Source of the DNA: Akkermansia muciniphila
GTDB lineage: Bacteria > Verrucomicrobiota > Verrucomicrobiia > Limisphaerales > BJHT01
Direction: 5' to 3'
Length of the DNA: 64,000 nucleotides
NCBI GenBank assembly: GCA_945861535.1
Contig: CAMAUZ010000007.1
Span: 1-64,000, forward strand
The position numbers and the translations under genes are program-made. Below the pieces are notes generated by a model. That model was not told the DNA's origin. It saw only the letters and a list, made by a program, of their open reading frames with translations, and did not search any database. Every line of letters begins with the position of its first letter. Position 1 is the first letter of the stretch. This document shows positions 45,572 to 55,869 of this stretch, piece by piece.

Positions 45572-46828
45572 ATGAAAAATATCCTCCCCCTCTTTGCGTC
45601 TCTTTGGGTTCTTTGCGGCCATCTCTCCGCCGCCGACCTGCGCGTCGCCACCGATTTCGAGGGCGGCTCGGCCCGCGTCGAGTCCATCGATCAGGCCGCG
45701 CGCGTCATCCGCTTCATGCCCGGTGGCGATCCGGAGCGCGGCTGGCCGTGCTGGTGGTATCTGCGCGTCGATGGCCTCGCGCAAAACGAACGCCTCACGC
45801 TCGACCTCGCCGGCAGCAACCTTCCGTCGCGCAACAACGGCAAGAACACCGGCAAACCCCTCGCCGCCTACTGGGCCATGCCGGAGCGCGCCACCTTCTC
45901 AACCGACGGCAAAACGTGGCGTCACACCGCGCCCGGCAAACGCGATGACGGCCGCATCCGTTACGAAGTCACCGGCGACGGCGGCCCGCTGTGGATCGCG
46001 TGGGGACCGCCCTTCACCCCGCGCGACACCGACGACTTGCTCGCGTTCGCCGCGAAAACATCGCCCGCCGCCCGGCCCTTCGACCTCGCCCGCACCCGCG
46101 GCGACCGCCCCGTGCGCGGCCTGCGCGTGAGCGAAGGCACCAACGCCGCGCCGCCCGGCATCTGGATTCACGCCCGCCAGCACGCGTGGGAAAGCGGCTC
46201 GAGCTGGGTCGCCCGCGGCCTCGTCGAGTGGCTCGTCAGCGCCGACGCCGACGCGCAATGGCTGCGGCGGCACGCCGAGATTTTCATCGTGCCCATCATG
46301 GACGTGGACAACGTCGCCACCGGCAACGGCGGCAAGGAGGCCAACCCGCGCGACCACAACCGCGACTGGGACGACCAGCCCATTTATCCCGAAGTGGCCG
46401 CCGCGCAAAAGCAGTTGCGGGCCTTTATCAAGGACGGGCGCTTTGATCTATTTGTCGATCTCCACAACCCCGGCCCGGGTGATCCCACGTTCTTTTTCAC
46501 CCTCGGCAACGAGTTGCTGAAGGAGCCGATGATCACCCTGCGCGACCGCTTCATCCAACTCGCCTACGGGCGCATCAGCAAAATCAAGCCCCTCATTCCG
46601 ATGAGCAATCAGGCCAAGATCACCGGTGCGAGTTATCATCCGCTCTGGCGCAACATCAGCGGCAACTGGGGGTGCATGAACGGTAATCCCCACACCGTGA
46701 GCGTGTGCTTGGAGACGATCTGGAACTACCAGAACAGCAACACCGAGGGTTACCGCGCCGTGGGGAAAAACCTGGGGCTCGCCATCGCTGACTTCCAGCG
46801 GAGCAAGGCGGCAACAAAACAGCCGTAG
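45572..46828 (+). CDS. M14 carboxypeptidase, cytosolic-carboxypeptidase-like
   Basis: A 418-residue zinc carboxypeptidase with a signal peptide (1-21). Residues 22-150 form a beta domain with a WWYLRVDG motif like the N-domain of cytosolic carboxypeptidases (CCP/AGBL). The catalytic part has zinc ligands H204 and E207 (HAWESGSSWVARG, close to the CCP HPGESxxSW), DHNRDW (262-267), H298 (DLFVDLHN) and the catalytic glutamate E381 (VCLETIWNY). It should trim C-terminal residues from peptides outside the cytoplasm. CCPs in eukaryotes deglutamylate proteins; specificity here is unknown. The gene follows the sialidase across nested palindromes. Confidence 0.83.
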   Translation: MKNILPLFASLWVLCGHLSAADLRVATDFEGGSARVESIDQAARVIRFMPGGDPERGWPCWWYLRVDGLAQNERLTLDLAGSNLPSRNNGKNTGKPLAAYWAMPERATFSTDGKTWRHTAPGKRDDGRIRYEVTGDGGPLWIAWGPPFTPRDTDDLLAFAAKTSPAARPFDLARTRGDRPVRGLRVSEGTNAAPPGIWIHARQHAWESGSSWVARGLVEWLVSADADAQWLRRHAEIFIVPIMDVDNVATGNGGKEANPRDHNRDWDDQPIYPEVAAAQKQLRAFIKDGRFDLFVDLHNPGPGDPTFFFTLGNELLKEPMITLRDRFIQLAYGRISKIKPLIPMSNQAKITGASYHPLWRNISGNWGCMNGNPHTVSVCLETIWNYQNSNTEGYRAVGKNLGLAIADFQRSKAATKQP

Positions 46829-47193
46829 CCGCCGAGGTGACGAAGCGGAGGCGGTGACGTGGAGGGGATGTCCGCCTGGCAACGAACCGCTCGCTACCCG
46901 CGCTCCCATCCCTTGTAGGAGTCGAGGTGACGAGGCTCTGACCTCCTTCCGCGAGAGGCTCGCTCGGAAACACCGCAGGCCAGGACTTGCAACAGAGTTC
47001 CGGTCCCACACGCCCTGCCCAAGTCAGCCCGCGAGACGCCGTCCGCGTTTCGCGTGGAAAAAGTTAGAGTCTCGTCACCTCGACTCCTACAAGAGTGGGC
47101 GAGCCGGCCGGCTACTTTCCCCATTCCCTCACCGAGAACATTGGCTCGGTGCTGCGCCCTTGCGGCCGTCCGCCTCCTCACGTCGGCGGCTAC
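46825..47193. repeat. Nested inverted repeat block
   Basis: Outer arms (gtagccgccgaggtgacg, 46825; gcctcctcacgtcggcggct, ending 47191) surround inner arms of the 'cttgtaggagtcgaggtgac' family (46912-46942 and its complement 47063-47093). No gene is seen in the 369 bases. The right arm ends five bases before the stop codon of the minus-strand peptidase gene. Confidence 0.8.
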
Positions 47194-47197
47194 GATT

Positions 47198-47965
47198 TTA
47201 GTTCCCCACGCCCCACACTTTCACCAGCACGTCGTGCAGCGTCGGGTCGTGCTCCTTCAGCTCGGCGCGCACGAAGGGGTAGAAATCGTTGCGGTAGAAA
47301 AACGCCTCGGTGCCCTCGGCGAAGTACTCCTTGTGATTGCTCAGGCCGTAGTGCTTCACCTTTTTGCCGGTGTAGAGCAGCACGTTTTCGTAGGAGCCGG
47401 CGGCCTTCGCCTTGTCGTAGGCGGCGATGATTTCGGGATTATCGAAGCTGAGCACCTGATCGTGGTACCCGTGCGCCAGTTCGTGGAGAATGACCGCGGG
47501 ATGCTTGAGCAGTTGGCCGCGCGAGAACAGCTCGCGCGCCTGCGTGATGTGAACCTTGCGCGTCAGGCGCGGGTCGTGGCCGTTCGCAACGAGCCAGCCC
47601 TTGCTCGGATGGTACTGCATGGCTCCGAGTCGCGGATGGCTGTGCTCGATCCAGATTTCGATGGTCTGCAATTTTGCCAGCGGCTCGGCGGGGACGAGAA
47701 TTTTGATCCGCTGCAAATGATTGGCCAGCATGGTCAGCGCCTTCGCGCCTTCCTCGCGCTGCTCGCCGTCGATCAGCGTCGGCTCGACATGGACCTTCCA
47801 GCCCTCGAGGTCGCGCAGCACCGGATCGAAGCGCACAACGGGCACGGAGTTCGTTTTGTCCGCGGGTTTTGGGGTTTTCTCCTGTGCCGGGGCGCGGGAG
47901 GGAGCGAACGACAGGATGACGGCGGCAATGAGCGCCGCCCGGAGCGGGAGGGAGATTTTTTTCAA
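47198..47965 (-). CDS. Secreted gluzincin-like metallopeptidase
   Basis: A 255-residue protein with a signal peptide ([20 protein letters not shown]). The zinc site HELAH (161-165) lies in [12 protein letters not shown], and a probable third ligand glutamate is in [11 protein letters not shown] (217 or 220), about 52 residues later, as in gluzincins of the anthrax lethal-factor-like (ATLF) group. The N-terminal half is an all-purpose beta domain of no clear family. No propeptide is evident. It is divergent from the PEP carboxykinase gene (115 bases between starts). Substrate unknown. Confidence 0.75.
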   Translation of the reverse strand: MKKISLPLRAALIAAVILSFAPSRAPAQEKTPKPADKTNSVPVVRFDPVLRDLEGWKVHVEPTLIDGEQREEGAKALTMLANHLQRIKILVPAEPLAKLQTIEIWIEHSHPRLGAMQYHPSKGWLVANGHDPRLTRKVHITQARELFSRGQLLKHPAVILHELAHGYHDQVLSFDNPEIIAAYDKAKAAGSYENVLLYTGKKVKHYGLSNHKEYFAEGTEAFFYRNDFYPFVRAELKEHDPTLHDVLVKVWGVGN

Positions 47966-48080
47966 GCCAGCCTCCGACGGGTGTCGGCGTGGCGACGTTC
48001 ACGGCGACCCTCCCCTCTTTCACACGGGACAAATCCCCCGCCCGGTGTTCGACTCGCGCGCGTCTGCGAAAGCCAGCCCT

Positions 48081-49937
48081 ATGCCCACGACCACCAAAAC
48101 CTCCGCGCGCCGGCCCGCAAAAGCCTCCGGCAAGCCGCTCAGCACCAACATCCATCTCCAGCGTTGGGTAAAGAAAATGGCCGCCTTATGCCAGCCGGCG
48201 CGCATCCATTGGGTCGATGGCTCGCCGGCGGAATACGACGCGCTGTGCGAGCAGATGGTCGCGGGCGGCACGTTCATCCGGCTTGATCAGAAGCATTGGC
48301 CGGGCTGTTTCCTCGCGCGCTCGGATGCGAGCGACGTGGCGCGGGTCGAGGAGCGCACCTTCATTTGCAGCCAGTCGAAGGAGGCCGCCGGGCCGACCAA
48401 CAACTGGGTCCATCCAGTCGAAATGAAGGAAAAGCTCCGCACGCTGTTCAAGGGCTGCATGAAGGGCCGCACGATGTATGTGCTGGCGTTCAGCATGGGG
48501 CCGCTGCGTTCGCCCATGGCGCAGCTTGGCGTGCAGTTGACCGACTCGCCGTATGCCGTCGTGAACATGCGGATCATGGCGCGCATCGGGCGTCCGGTTT
48601 TCCAACTCATCGACGAAGGGAAACGCCGCGTGGTGCCCTGCATGCACACGGTCGGCGCGCCGCTGAAGAAAGGGGAAAAGGATGTGCCGTGGCCGTGCAA
48701 CAAGGAGAAGTACATCGTCCATTTCCCCGAGACCCGCGAAATCTGGAGTTACGGCTCGGGTTACGGCGGCAACGCCCTGATCGGCAAGAAATGCTTCGCC
48801 CTGCGCATCGCCTCGGCCATGGCGCGCGACGAGGGCTGGATGGCGGAGCACATGCTGATTCTCGGTCTCGAAAATCCGCAGGGCGAAAAAACCTACGTCG
48901 CGGCGGCGTTCCCGAGTTCGTGCGGCAAGACCAATTTCGCCATGCTCATTCCGCCGAAACCCTTCGCCGCCGCGGGCTGGAAGGTGTGGACCGTGGGGGA
49001 CGACATCGCGTGGATCAAGCCCGGCGCGGATGGCCGGCTCCACGCCATCAATCCCGAGGCCGGTTTTTTCGGCGTCGCGCCCGGCACCAGCCAGCACACC
49101 AATCCGAACGCCATGGCCGCGCTCGCGAAGAACACCATTTTTACCAACGTCGCGCTGACACCGGAAGGCGGCGTGTGGTGGGAAGGCATGACGGACGAAC
49201 CGCCCGCCCACGCCATCGACTGGCAGGGAAACGCGTGGACGCCGCAGCTCGCGAAGGAAAAAGGCGTCAAGGCCGCGCATCCGAACTCGCGCTTCACCGC
49301 GCCCGCCGCGCAATGCCCGACCATCGACCCCGACTGGGAAAAGCCCGAGGGCGTGCCGCTCAGCGCGATCATCTTTGGCGGCCGCCGGGCCACGACGATG
49401 CCGCTCGTGTATCAGTCGTTCAATTGGAGCACCGGCGTTTATCTCGGCGCGACGATGGGGAGCGAGACGACCGCCGCGGCCGCGGGCGCGGTCGGCAGGG
49501 TGCGCCGCGATCCGATGGCGATGCTGCCCTTCTGCGGCTACAACATGGGCGATTATTTCCGCCACTGGATTTCCATGCAGCGCACGCTCAGCGAGACGCC
49601 GCGCATTTTTCATGTGAACTGGTTTCGCAAGGATGCCGGCGGCAAATTTCTCTGGCCCGGCTTCAGCGAAAACTTGCGCGTGCTTCAGTGGATCGTGGGC
49701 CGTGCCCGCGGGCGCGCGCTCGGCAAGGAGACGCCCATCGGCTGGGTGCCGCGCTATGAGGACCTCGACTGGACGGGGCTGGATTTCCCGCCGGAGAAAT
49801 TCGCCGAACTGCAACGCTTCGATCGCGCCGAGTGGCGCCAGGAAATCATCGATCACGAAAACCTCTTCCTTGATCTCCACACGCACCTGCCGAAGGAAAT
49901 GATCTACGAGCGCGAGCTGCTGATCTGCCGGATGTAG
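48081..49937 (+). CDS. Phosphoenolpyruvate carboxykinase (GTP)
   Basis: A 618-residue GTP-type PEPCK, normal for the family. It converts oxaloacetate plus GTP to PEP, CO2 and GDP, the entry step of gluconeogenesis. Visible motifs: [21 protein letters not shown], the nucleotide-binding [37 protein letters not shown] and [15 protein letters not shown] basic, low-complexity N-terminal extension ([17 protein letters not shown]) precedes the fold. ATG 48081 is the first start giving this length; the frame is open to 47721 only opposite the neighbouring gene. A cytosolic single-gene unit followed by a repeat block. Confidence 0.95.
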   Translation: MPTTTKTSARRPAKASGKPLSTNIHLQRWVKKMAALCQPARIHWVDGSPAEYDALCEQMVAGGTFIRLDQKHWPGCFLARSDASDVARVEERTFICSQSKEAAGPTNNWVHPVEMKEKLRTLFKGCMKGRTMYVLAFSMGPLRSPMAQLGVQLTDSPYAVVNMRIMARIGRPVFQLIDEGKRRVVPCMHTVGAPLKKGEKDVPWPCNKEKYIVHFPETREIWSYGSGYGGNALIGKKCFALRIASAMARDEGWMAEHMLILGLENPQGEKTYVAAAFPSSCGKTNFAMLIPPKPFAAAGWKVWTVGDDIAWIKPGADGRLHAINPEAGFFGVAPGTSQHTNPNAMAALAKNTIFTNVALTPEGGVWWEGMTDEPPAHAIDWQGNAWTPQLAKEKGVKAAHPNSRFTAPAAQCPTIDPDWEKPEGVPLSAIIFGGRRATTMPLVYQSFNWSTGVYLGATMGSETTAAAAGAVGRVRRDPMAMLPFCGYNMGDYFRHWISMQRTLSETPRIFHVNWFRKDAGGKFLWPGFSENLRVLQWIVGRARGRALGKETPIGWVPRYEDLDWTGLDFPPEKFAELQRFDRAEWRQEIIDHENLFLDLHTHLPKEMIYERELLICRM

Positions 49938-49962
49938 GCGGGCCGCAGCGGGGAAAATTGAC

Positions 49963-50240
49963 AACCACGGATGCACGCGGATGAACACGGATGGGGGACC
50001 GGGAGCGGCGGGAAATGCCCGGCCCGCGCTGCTTGTCCGCGCCGCCGCGTTTTGGAGTGCGGTGACTTGTCACCGCTTTCGCGCAGGCGACTGGTCGCCG
50101 TCGAAGTTCCGAGCGTGTCCGCATTGGCGAGCGTGCCTGCGCTGGCGCGAGCCGTGAACGCCCCATTTCACACCGGTGCCTACAGGTGTTCGACGGCGAC
50201 AAGTCGCCTCCAGAAAGCGGTGACAAGTCACCGCACTCCA
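49963..50240. repeat. gacttgtcaccgc element, copy 1
   Basis: Bases 49963-49996 carry 'cacggatg...cacggatggg' phrases. An inverted pair (ttggagtgcggtgacttgtc, 50052; complement ending 50240) encloses a second pair (gcgactggtcgccgtcgaag / cgacggcgacaagtcgcc) and a core with 'ctggcgcgagccgtgaacgc' that is identical in the copy at 56539-56729. The right arm lies just before the symporter start. Confidence 0.85.
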
Positions 50241-50269
50241 CACGCGGAACAGCGTTCGTCTCGCAGACC

Positions 50270-51625
50270 ATGACCACGCCCGCACCCGCGCCCACGCCCG
50301 CATCGCGCAAGCCCTGGTATCGCGTCCTCTACGTGCAGGTCATCATTGCCGTCGTGCTCGGCATTGTCGTCGGCAAGCTTTTCCCCGCGTTCGGCAAATC
50401 GCTCAAGCCGCTGGGCGATGGCTTCATCAACCTCGTCAAGATGATGATCGCGCCGATCATCTTCTGCACCGTCGTTCACGGCATCGCCTCGATGAGCGAT
50501 CTGAAAAAGCTCGGGCGCGTCGGGGCCAAGACGCTGATTTACTTCGAGGTTGTTTCCACCATCGCGCTGCTCATCGGCCTGCTGGTGGTGAACGTGCTGA
50601 AACCCGGCGTCGGCTTCACGCCGGCCGGCGAAACCTTTCGCACCGAAACCAAAGCCGCCGTGGACACCACCGCCACGACCCACGGCGTCGCGGAAAAAGC
50701 CAGGGCCCTCAGCACCACCGAGTTCATTCTCAACATCATCCCCAAGACCTTTCTCGGCGCGTTCGTTTCGGGCGACCTGCTGCAGGTGCTGCTCGTCGCG
50801 ATCCTCGTCGCGTTCGCGATTGCGTTCATGGGCGAGCGCGGGAAGCCGCTGCTGCACGTCATCGACTACGCCACGCAGGTCTTCTTCGGCGTGATGCACA
50901 TCGTGGTGAAAGCCGCGCCCATCGGGGCGTTCGGCGCGATGGGCTACACGGTCGGCAGCTACGGCATCGGCGCGCTGAACAAGCTGCTCGCGCTCATGGC
51001 GGGCTTCTATCTCACGGCCGGATTCTTCGTCGTGGTCGTGCTCGGCGGCATCGCGGCGTTCTCGGGCTTCTCGATTTTCCGCTTCCTCGGCCACATCAAG
51101 GACGAGCTGCTGCTGGTCCTCGGCACCAGTTCCTCGGAGACCGCGCTGCCCGGCATGATCGAGAAAATGCAGCGCCTGGGCTGCGCGAAATCCACCGTCG
51201 GCCTCGTGATCCCGACCGGCTACAGCTTCAACCTCGATGGCACGAACATCTACATGACCATGGCCGCAGTCTTCCTCGCGCAGGCCACCAACACGCCGCT
51301 CGGACTCGGCGCGCAACTGAGCTTGCTCCTCATCGCGATGATCACTTCCAAAGGCTCCAGCGGCGTGACGGGCGCGGGTTTCGTCACGCTCGCCGCGACG
51401 CTGCAGGCCGTGCCGAGCATCCCCGTCGAGGCGCTCGCGCTGCTGGTCGGCATCGACCGGTTTATGAGCGAATGTCGCGCGCTCACCAATCTCGTCGGCA
51501 ACGGCGTCGCCACCGTCGTCATCAGCCGCTGGGAAAACGAGGTCACCGCCGCGCAACTGCAGGCGAATCTGCGCGAGCCGCTGCCGCTGGCAGTGGCGCA
51601 AGGGGAGGAGGAGGCGAGGCGGTGA
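50270..51625 (+). CDS. DctA-type dicarboxylate/sodium symporter
   Basis: A 451-residue transporter of the DAACS family. It has about eight membrane helices, starting at [18 protein letters not shown], the serine-rich re-entrant segment [16 protein letters not shown], and the signature [22 protein letters not shown] with the NLDGT/NMDGT sodium- and substrate-binding motif. It should import C4-dicarboxylates or acidic amino acids with cations. A short insert at about 130-150 ([18 protein letters not shown]) extends one loop. Placed after PEP carboxykinase, which acts on oxaloacetate; a functional link in C4-acid use is plausible but they are separated by a repeat. Confidence 0.9.
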   Translation: MTTPAPAPTPASRKPWYRVLYVQVIIAVVLGIVVGKLFPAFGKSLKPLGDGFINLVKMMIAPIIFCTVVHGIASMSDLKKLGRVGAKTLIYFEVVSTIALLIGLLVVNVLKPGVGFTPAGETFRTETKAAVDTTATTHGVAEKARALSTTEFILNIIPKTFLGAFVSGDLLQVLLVAILVAFAIAFMGERGKPLLHVIDYATQVFFGVMHIVVKAAPIGAFGAMGYTVGSYGIGALNKLLALMAGFYLTAGFFVVVVLGGIAAFSGFSIFRFLGHIKDELLLVLGTSSSETALPGMIEKMQRLGCAKSTVGLVIPTGYSFNLDGTNIYMTMAAVFLAQATNTPLGLGAQLSLLLIAMITSKGSSGVTGAGFVTLAATLQAVPSIPVEALALLVGIDRFMSECRALTNLVGNGVATVVISRWENEVTAAQLQANLREPLPLAVAQGEEEARR

Positions 51626-51645
51626 GGCGTCGCCAGAGCGGAGCG

Positions 51646-52330
51646 CGACCGGGGACCGGTCGCGCTCCGCTTCGGTTGGGGTTTCGCCGCTCTGTACTAC
51701 AACTCTGCAATATCCTCGGGTGCCGCGACGATTTTGCGCTGCCCTGGTCGCCGTCCGCCGACCACAGACTTGTTGCCAACGCGTTGCTCTTCGTCCCGGA
51801 GGGACTCCGCAGGAAATTAGCCGGGGGCAAGCCCGCGCAGCGGGCGTGGCCCCCGGTTGCGCCGCCCAACGGGCCATGCCCCAGCGGGGCATCGAAGAAG
51901 TTTTTGGCGGCATCCTCCCCGTAGCATTTCCGCCACCAGTCTCCGCCTCGGGCCATTTTCTTCGATGCCCCGTTGGGGCACGGAGCCACACGGCACCGAT
52001 TCCGGGGGCGGCGTCCGCTGGGGCGGACTTGCCCCCGGCTAATCTCCTCTGGCGTCCCTCCGGGACGGGAACCGAGCGTCCCCGCCCGGTACGCGTACGC
52101 AGTGCGGAGGTCGCCGGAATATTCCTCGGTTCCTTCCCCACCCCACGCGCTGCGACCGGGGACCGGTCGCGCTCCGGCCGCACGGTTGTGGCTGGGAAGC
52201 TGCCGGCGGTGGTCGTGCCGCTCACGGAATTCCGGGGGGTTTTCGCAGCGCGTGGGGCGTTGGTAACTTCGATTCGACAAGCCGCGCTCCTGCATTACGT
52301 GTTCCTACGCACCCATTTGTTCACGGGTGC
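51646..52330. repeat. Large nested palindrome block
   Basis: No gene is supported in 51626-52380. Outer arms 51794-51830 and 52029-52065 (cgggggcaa / ttgcccccg core) and inner arms 51877-51899 and 51958-51980 (tgccccagcggggcatcgaa and complement) form a 270-base foldback. Flanks carry gaccggggaccggtcgc at 51646-51668 and 52153-52178, and 51694-51735 matches 21571-21612. A 205-codon frame across it reads through the arms and is not credible as a gene. Confidence 0.8.
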
Positions 52331-52380
52331 GATCTGAGTGTCGGTGCTGCCTGGCAGCCCGCAGAACGGCGAGGCGAACT

Positions 52381-52590
52381 ATGAAAGTTCTAATCACGGT
52401 CGGTGCGATTTTCGGATTCTTCGGTTGTCTCTCGGTGACGAACAACCATCGGGAAGGCGATCTGTGGTGGGCGCTGGCCTCCGCGGTTTTCTTCGCGGTC
52501 CTGCTGCCCTGTATCGCGCGCCTGGGCATCGGTTGGCGCGCCCCGTCCCACGACGAAACGGTCACTCGCCCATCCCTCCATCGCTCCTGA
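52381..52590 (+). CDS. Small membrane protein
   Basis: A 69-residue protein with two hydrophobic segments: VLITVGAIFGFFGCL (2-18) and WWALASAVFFAVLLPCIARL (28-48). A charged loop, TNNHREGD, separates them and the tail is hydrophilic. No family is recognised. It is isolated between a palindrome block and another repeat, so it may be real but its role cannot be inferred. Confidence 0.45.
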   Translation: MKVLITVGAIFGFFGCLSVTNNHREGDLWWALASAVFFAVLLPCIARLGIGWRAPSHDETVTRPSLHRS

Positions 52591-52631
52591 GATGCGGGAG
52601 CTTGCTGCCATACCAGCGGTGTCCCTCCCCC

Positions 52632-52704
52632 GGAGCGCCGACCTCCGGTCCGGCAAGTGGGGCAGCCTCGCACAACAACCCGCCGGATCGGAGATCGGCG
52701 CTCC
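52632..52704. repeat. ggagcgccga palindrome, intergenic copy
   Basis: Arms ggagcgccgacctccggtcc (52632) and ggatcggagatcggcgctcc (to 52704) form a 73-base inverted repeat. The same element, 72 bases long, lies within the ogt-like reading frame at 62757-62828. Confidence 0.85.
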
Positions 52705-52807
52705 GTTTGCAAACAGGCGGTCCGGTGCCTTTCGCATTTTTCCTCCCTTCCTGCCTTCCTGATTAAATCAGTTCCCCACGGCCCGGCGGTTGCGGTATAT
52801 CGACGCC

Positions 52808-53674
52808 ATGAATCATATGCTTCGTTTGTGGCTGGTCGGCGTTTTCGCGGTCGTTTTGGGATCAAGCGCGGCGGCGCAGGAGGTCGGGATTGCGGCCAAA
52901 TTTCCCGGGACGGTGGGGTTGCAGCTCTACAGCCTGCGGGGGATTTTTACACAAAGCCCGGCCAAGGGTCTCAAGCAGACGCAGGACTTCGGCTTTCGCA
53001 TCGTCGAGACGGCGGGGACCTACAACCTCCCGCCGGAGCGCTTCAAGACGCTGCTCGCCGAGCACGGCCTCAAGCCCGTCAGCGGGCATTTTCCGTATGA
53101 CCGCTGGAAGGCCGAGCCGGCCAAAGTCATCGCCGAGGCCAAGGCGCTGGGACTCGAGTATGCCGGCTGCGCGTGGATCACGCACAAGGCGCCGTTCAGC
53201 GAAGCGGCGGCGCGCGACGCCATCGCGGTCTTCAATCGCGCCGGCGAACTGGCCGCGAAGGAAGGCATCCGCGTTTTCTATCACGCGCATGGTTTCGAGT
53301 TTCAACCGCACGGCGGCGGCACGCTCATGGACCTTCTGATCACCGGAACGGATCCGAAATTGGTGAGCTTCGAGATGGATGTGTTGTGGATCGTGTTCCC
53401 CGGCCAGGACCCGGTGCAGTGGCTCAAGAAATATCCCGGCCGCTGGGCCTTGATGCACCTGAAGGACCTGCGCAAAGGCGTGCCGACCGGCATCCACACC
53501 GGCAAGACCGACGTGGCCAACGACGTGCCCCTCGGCACCGGCCAGATGAACTGGCCCGCCATCCTGAAAGCAGCGCAGGAAAGCGGTGTGAAATATTATT
53601 TCATCGAAGACGAATCGCCGTCGGTCGTGGAGCAGATCCCGCAAACCCTGCGGTATTTGCAGAGTCTGAAGTAA
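52808..53674 (+). CDS. Secreted sugar-phosphate isomerase/epimerase-like protein
   Basis: A 288-residue TIM-barrel protein of the xylose-isomerase-like family. A signal peptide (MLRLWLVGVFAVVLGSSAAA) implies export. Family signs: VGLQLYSLRG, FGFRIVETAGTYN, a THKAPF segment, YHAHGFEFQP, FEMDVLWIVFPGQDP and MHLKDLRKG; metal-binding E, D, H and E positions appear in VETAG, FEMD, LMHLKD and YFIEDE. These proteins isomerise or oxidise sugars or polyols; exported members are common in Planctomycetota and Verrucomicrobiota by my recollection. ATG 52808 starts the signal peptide (an in-frame ATG at 52790 is also possible). Confidence 0.82.
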   Translation: MNHMLRLWLVGVFAVVLGSSAAAQEVGIAAKFPGTVGLQLYSLRGIFTQSPAKGLKQTQDFGFRIVETAGTYNLPPERFKTLLAEHGLKPVSGHFPYDRWKAEPAKVIAEAKALGLEYAGCAWITHKAPFSEAAARDAIAVFNRAGELAAKEGIRVFYHAHGFEFQPHGGGTLMDLLITGTDPKLVSFEMDVLWIVFPGQDPVQWLKKYPGRWALMHLKDLRKGVPTGIHTGKTDVANDVPLGTGQMNWPAILKAAQESGVKYYFIEDESPSVVEQIPQTLRYLQSLK

Positions 53675-54059
53675 GGAGTTGTCGCAAGTTGAGCCAACTC
53701 AATGCCGAACGCATCTCCCTCACCCGCCGCGCTCCCCGAGCCAGGTTTGCAATCGGGTTTTTTCGATCCGATCACGAACGCCGGATGGTCTTTGGTGCAA
53801 GTCGAAGTGGCTGGTGGGAGTTGGCCGGCCGGGTTGGCAATCCCGCTGAAGCCCAAACTTGTTGGAGCGATTCCTTGAGTTTGGTCCCGGTGCCGGGGCG
53901 CGGTTGGGTGCGGAGCACCGGCCGCCGAGGTTTGCGCACCGCCACCCGCCCGCGCCGACCGCTCCCAAACATTCCCACGGCCCCCGTTTTTCCCCTGCTG
54001 CGATCGCGGAACAATTACGGCGGGCTGGCAACTGGAGGGCGGCCCCCTAAAGTCCACCC
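53675..54059. other. 385-base gap, nothing identified
   Basis: No gene, strong hairpin or recognised repeat is seen. The sequence is GC-rich and open in several frames without family-like content. A GGAGG near 54034 lies too far from the next start (22 bases) to be an ideal ribosome binding site. Confidence 0.4.
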
Positions 54060-55844
54060 GTGACTTTCGAGATCGCACTATTGCTGGCACTCATCGCCGT
54101 CGCGGTGGTGGGCTTTTCGATCGATCGGGTCTCGGCTGACGTGGTCGGGCTGGGGTTGTTGCTGGCTTTGGTGCTGACCGGGCTGCTGCCGGCGGCCAAG
54201 GCGTTTGCCGGTTTCGGCAGCGACACGGTCATCATGATCTTTGCGCTTCTGGTGATGACGGTGGCGCTGGCCAAGGCGGGAGTCGTTGAGGTGACGGGGC
54301 GGCTGATCGTGCGCCTCGCGGGCAATCACCCCCACCGCCTCCTCCTCCTGGTCATGACCGCCGTCGCGGGCTTGAGTGCCTTCATCAGCAACACTGCGGC
54401 CACGGCCCTCTTCATCCCGATTGTCATCGCGGTGGCCGGGCGGGCGAAAATCCCGTCCTCGAAACTGCTTCTCCCCCTCGCTTTCTCCTCGATCCTGTCC
54501 AGTTCCGTCACGTTGATCAGCACCTCGACCAATCTGATCATCAGCGGTCTGATGGTGACCGCCGGCCTGGCGCCCATGGGCATGTTTGAACTGGCTCCGG
54601 TGGGAATTCCCATCGCCATCGCCGGTCTGTGCTACATGTTTTTCATCGGGCGACGGCTGCTTCCGGACCGCGAGGACCCCACGGACTTTGTCGAGAGTTT
54701 CGGCATCCGCCCGTTCCTCACCGAAGTGCTGGTCTCGCCCGGTTCGTCCCTGGTGGGCAAGACCTTGGAACAGTCTGGTTTGGGCAGCGATGTGGACGTG
54801 ACGGTGCTGCAAGTGGTGCGGAACAAGACCGAGTATCTGCTGCCCTCCGACGCCGGCGCACTCCGGGCCGATGACGTCCTGCTGGTGGAAGGGCCGCGCG
54901 AAGAAGTGCTGAAAATCAAGGACGTCTCCGGCATCGAGATCAAAGCGGACGTCAAATTCTCCGACCCGACCCTGCACAGCAAAGACAACGTGCTGGTGGA
55001 GGCCATCATCCTGCCCCGCTCGCCGCTGATCGGCCGGACCTTGCGGAAGGTCCGATTTCGGGATCAATACGGCCTGCAGGTGCTCGCCATGAACCGGCAT
55101 GGCCGGAACGTGATTCGCAAGATCAGTCAGATTCCTCTGAGCATGGGTGATGTGCTCCTGCTGCAAGGACACAAGGCCAGCATGGCGGCCCTCAAAGACG
55201 ATCCCGCTTTCCGCATTCTTGGGGCGGTGGAAGAAACCCGCCTCGACCGTCGCAAAGCCCTCCTGGCCGTTGGGATTTTCGTGGGCGCGCTCTTGCTCGG
55301 CATTTTCCAAGTCCTGCCGCTGCCCGTGGCCGTGCTGCTCGGCGCGTTCTGCACGCTGCTGACCAAGTGCATCGCGCCGGAGGACGCCTATCGCGAACTG
55401 GAGTGGAAGGCGGTCATTCTCATTGCTTGCATGTTGAGCCTCGGCGGGGCCATGGAGAGCACCGGCGCCGACCGGTATCTGGCCGATCTGCTGGTCAAAG
55501 CCACCAGCGGCATCGGGCCCATGGGCCTCCTCGGAGGTTTTTTCCTCCTCACCGTTGCGCTGACCCAACCCATGTCGAATCAGGCCGCGGCCGCCGTCCT
55601 GCTGCCGGTGGCAGTCGAGGCGGCGACCCAACTCGGACTGAATCCCCGACCCTTTGCCATGATGGTGGCGGTGGCCGCGAGTTGTTCTTATCTCACGCCG
55701 CTGGAGCCTTCCTGCCTGCTGGTTTATGGGCCGGGCCGCTACCGTTTCGGCGATTTTCTGCGGGTCGGTGCCGGGCTTACGATTCTGATTTTTATCATCG
55801 CCCTCTTCTTGGTCCCGCGCATCTGGCCGTTGAAATTAAATTAA
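54060..55844 (+). CDS. SLC13-family permease with TrkA-C domains
   Basis: A 594-residue transporter from a GTG start. Two halves each carry a membrane-embedded asparagine motif, SNTAATALFIPIVIAVA and SNQAAAAVLLPVAVEAA, as in SLC13/ArsB-type divalent-anion carriers. Between them lie two soluble TrkA-C (RCK_C) domains (about 205-290 and 295-380), which in this group bind nucleotides or regulate flux. About ten membrane helices in total. Likely substrates are dicarboxylate, sulfate or other anions; none can be selected. GTG 54060 is used because the first helix begins right after it. Confidence 0.87.
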   Translation: MTFEIALLLALIAVAVVGFSIDRVSADVVGLGLLLALVLTGLLPAAKAFAGFGSDTVIMIFALLVMTVALAKAGVVEVTGRLIVRLAGNHPHRLLLLVMTAVAGLSAFISNTAATALFIPIVIAVAGRAKIPSSKLLLPLAFSSILSSSVTLISTSTNLIISGLMVTAGLAPMGMFELAPVGIPIAIAGLCYMFFIGRRLLPDREDPTDFVESFGIRPFLTEVLVSPGSSLVGKTLEQSGLGSDVDVTVLQVVRNKTEYLLPSDAGALRADDVLLVEGPREEVLKIKDVSGIEIKADVKFSDPTLHSKDNVLVEAIILPRSPLIGRTLRKVRFRDQYGLQVLAMNRHGRNVIRKISQIPLSMGDVLLLQGHKASMAALKDDPAFRILGAVEETRLDRRKALLAVGIFVGALLLGIFQVLPLPVAVLLGAFCTLLTKCIAPEDAYRELEWKAVILIACMLSLGGAMESTGADRYLADLLVKATSGIGPMGLLGGFFLLTVALTQPMSNQAAAAVLLPVAVEAATQLGLNPRPFAMMVAVAASCSYLTPLEPSCLLVYGPGRYRFGDFLRVGAGLTILIFIIALFLVPRIWPLKLN

Positions 55845-55869
55845 GGTAGTCGCGGGAGGAAGGCCGCGG

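Noticed and set aside
51720-52337. 205-codon open frame in a gene-free gap
   Set aside because: It reads through both arms of a large foldback repeat; residues from the two arms are translations of the same sequence on opposite strands, which is not expected for a real protein.
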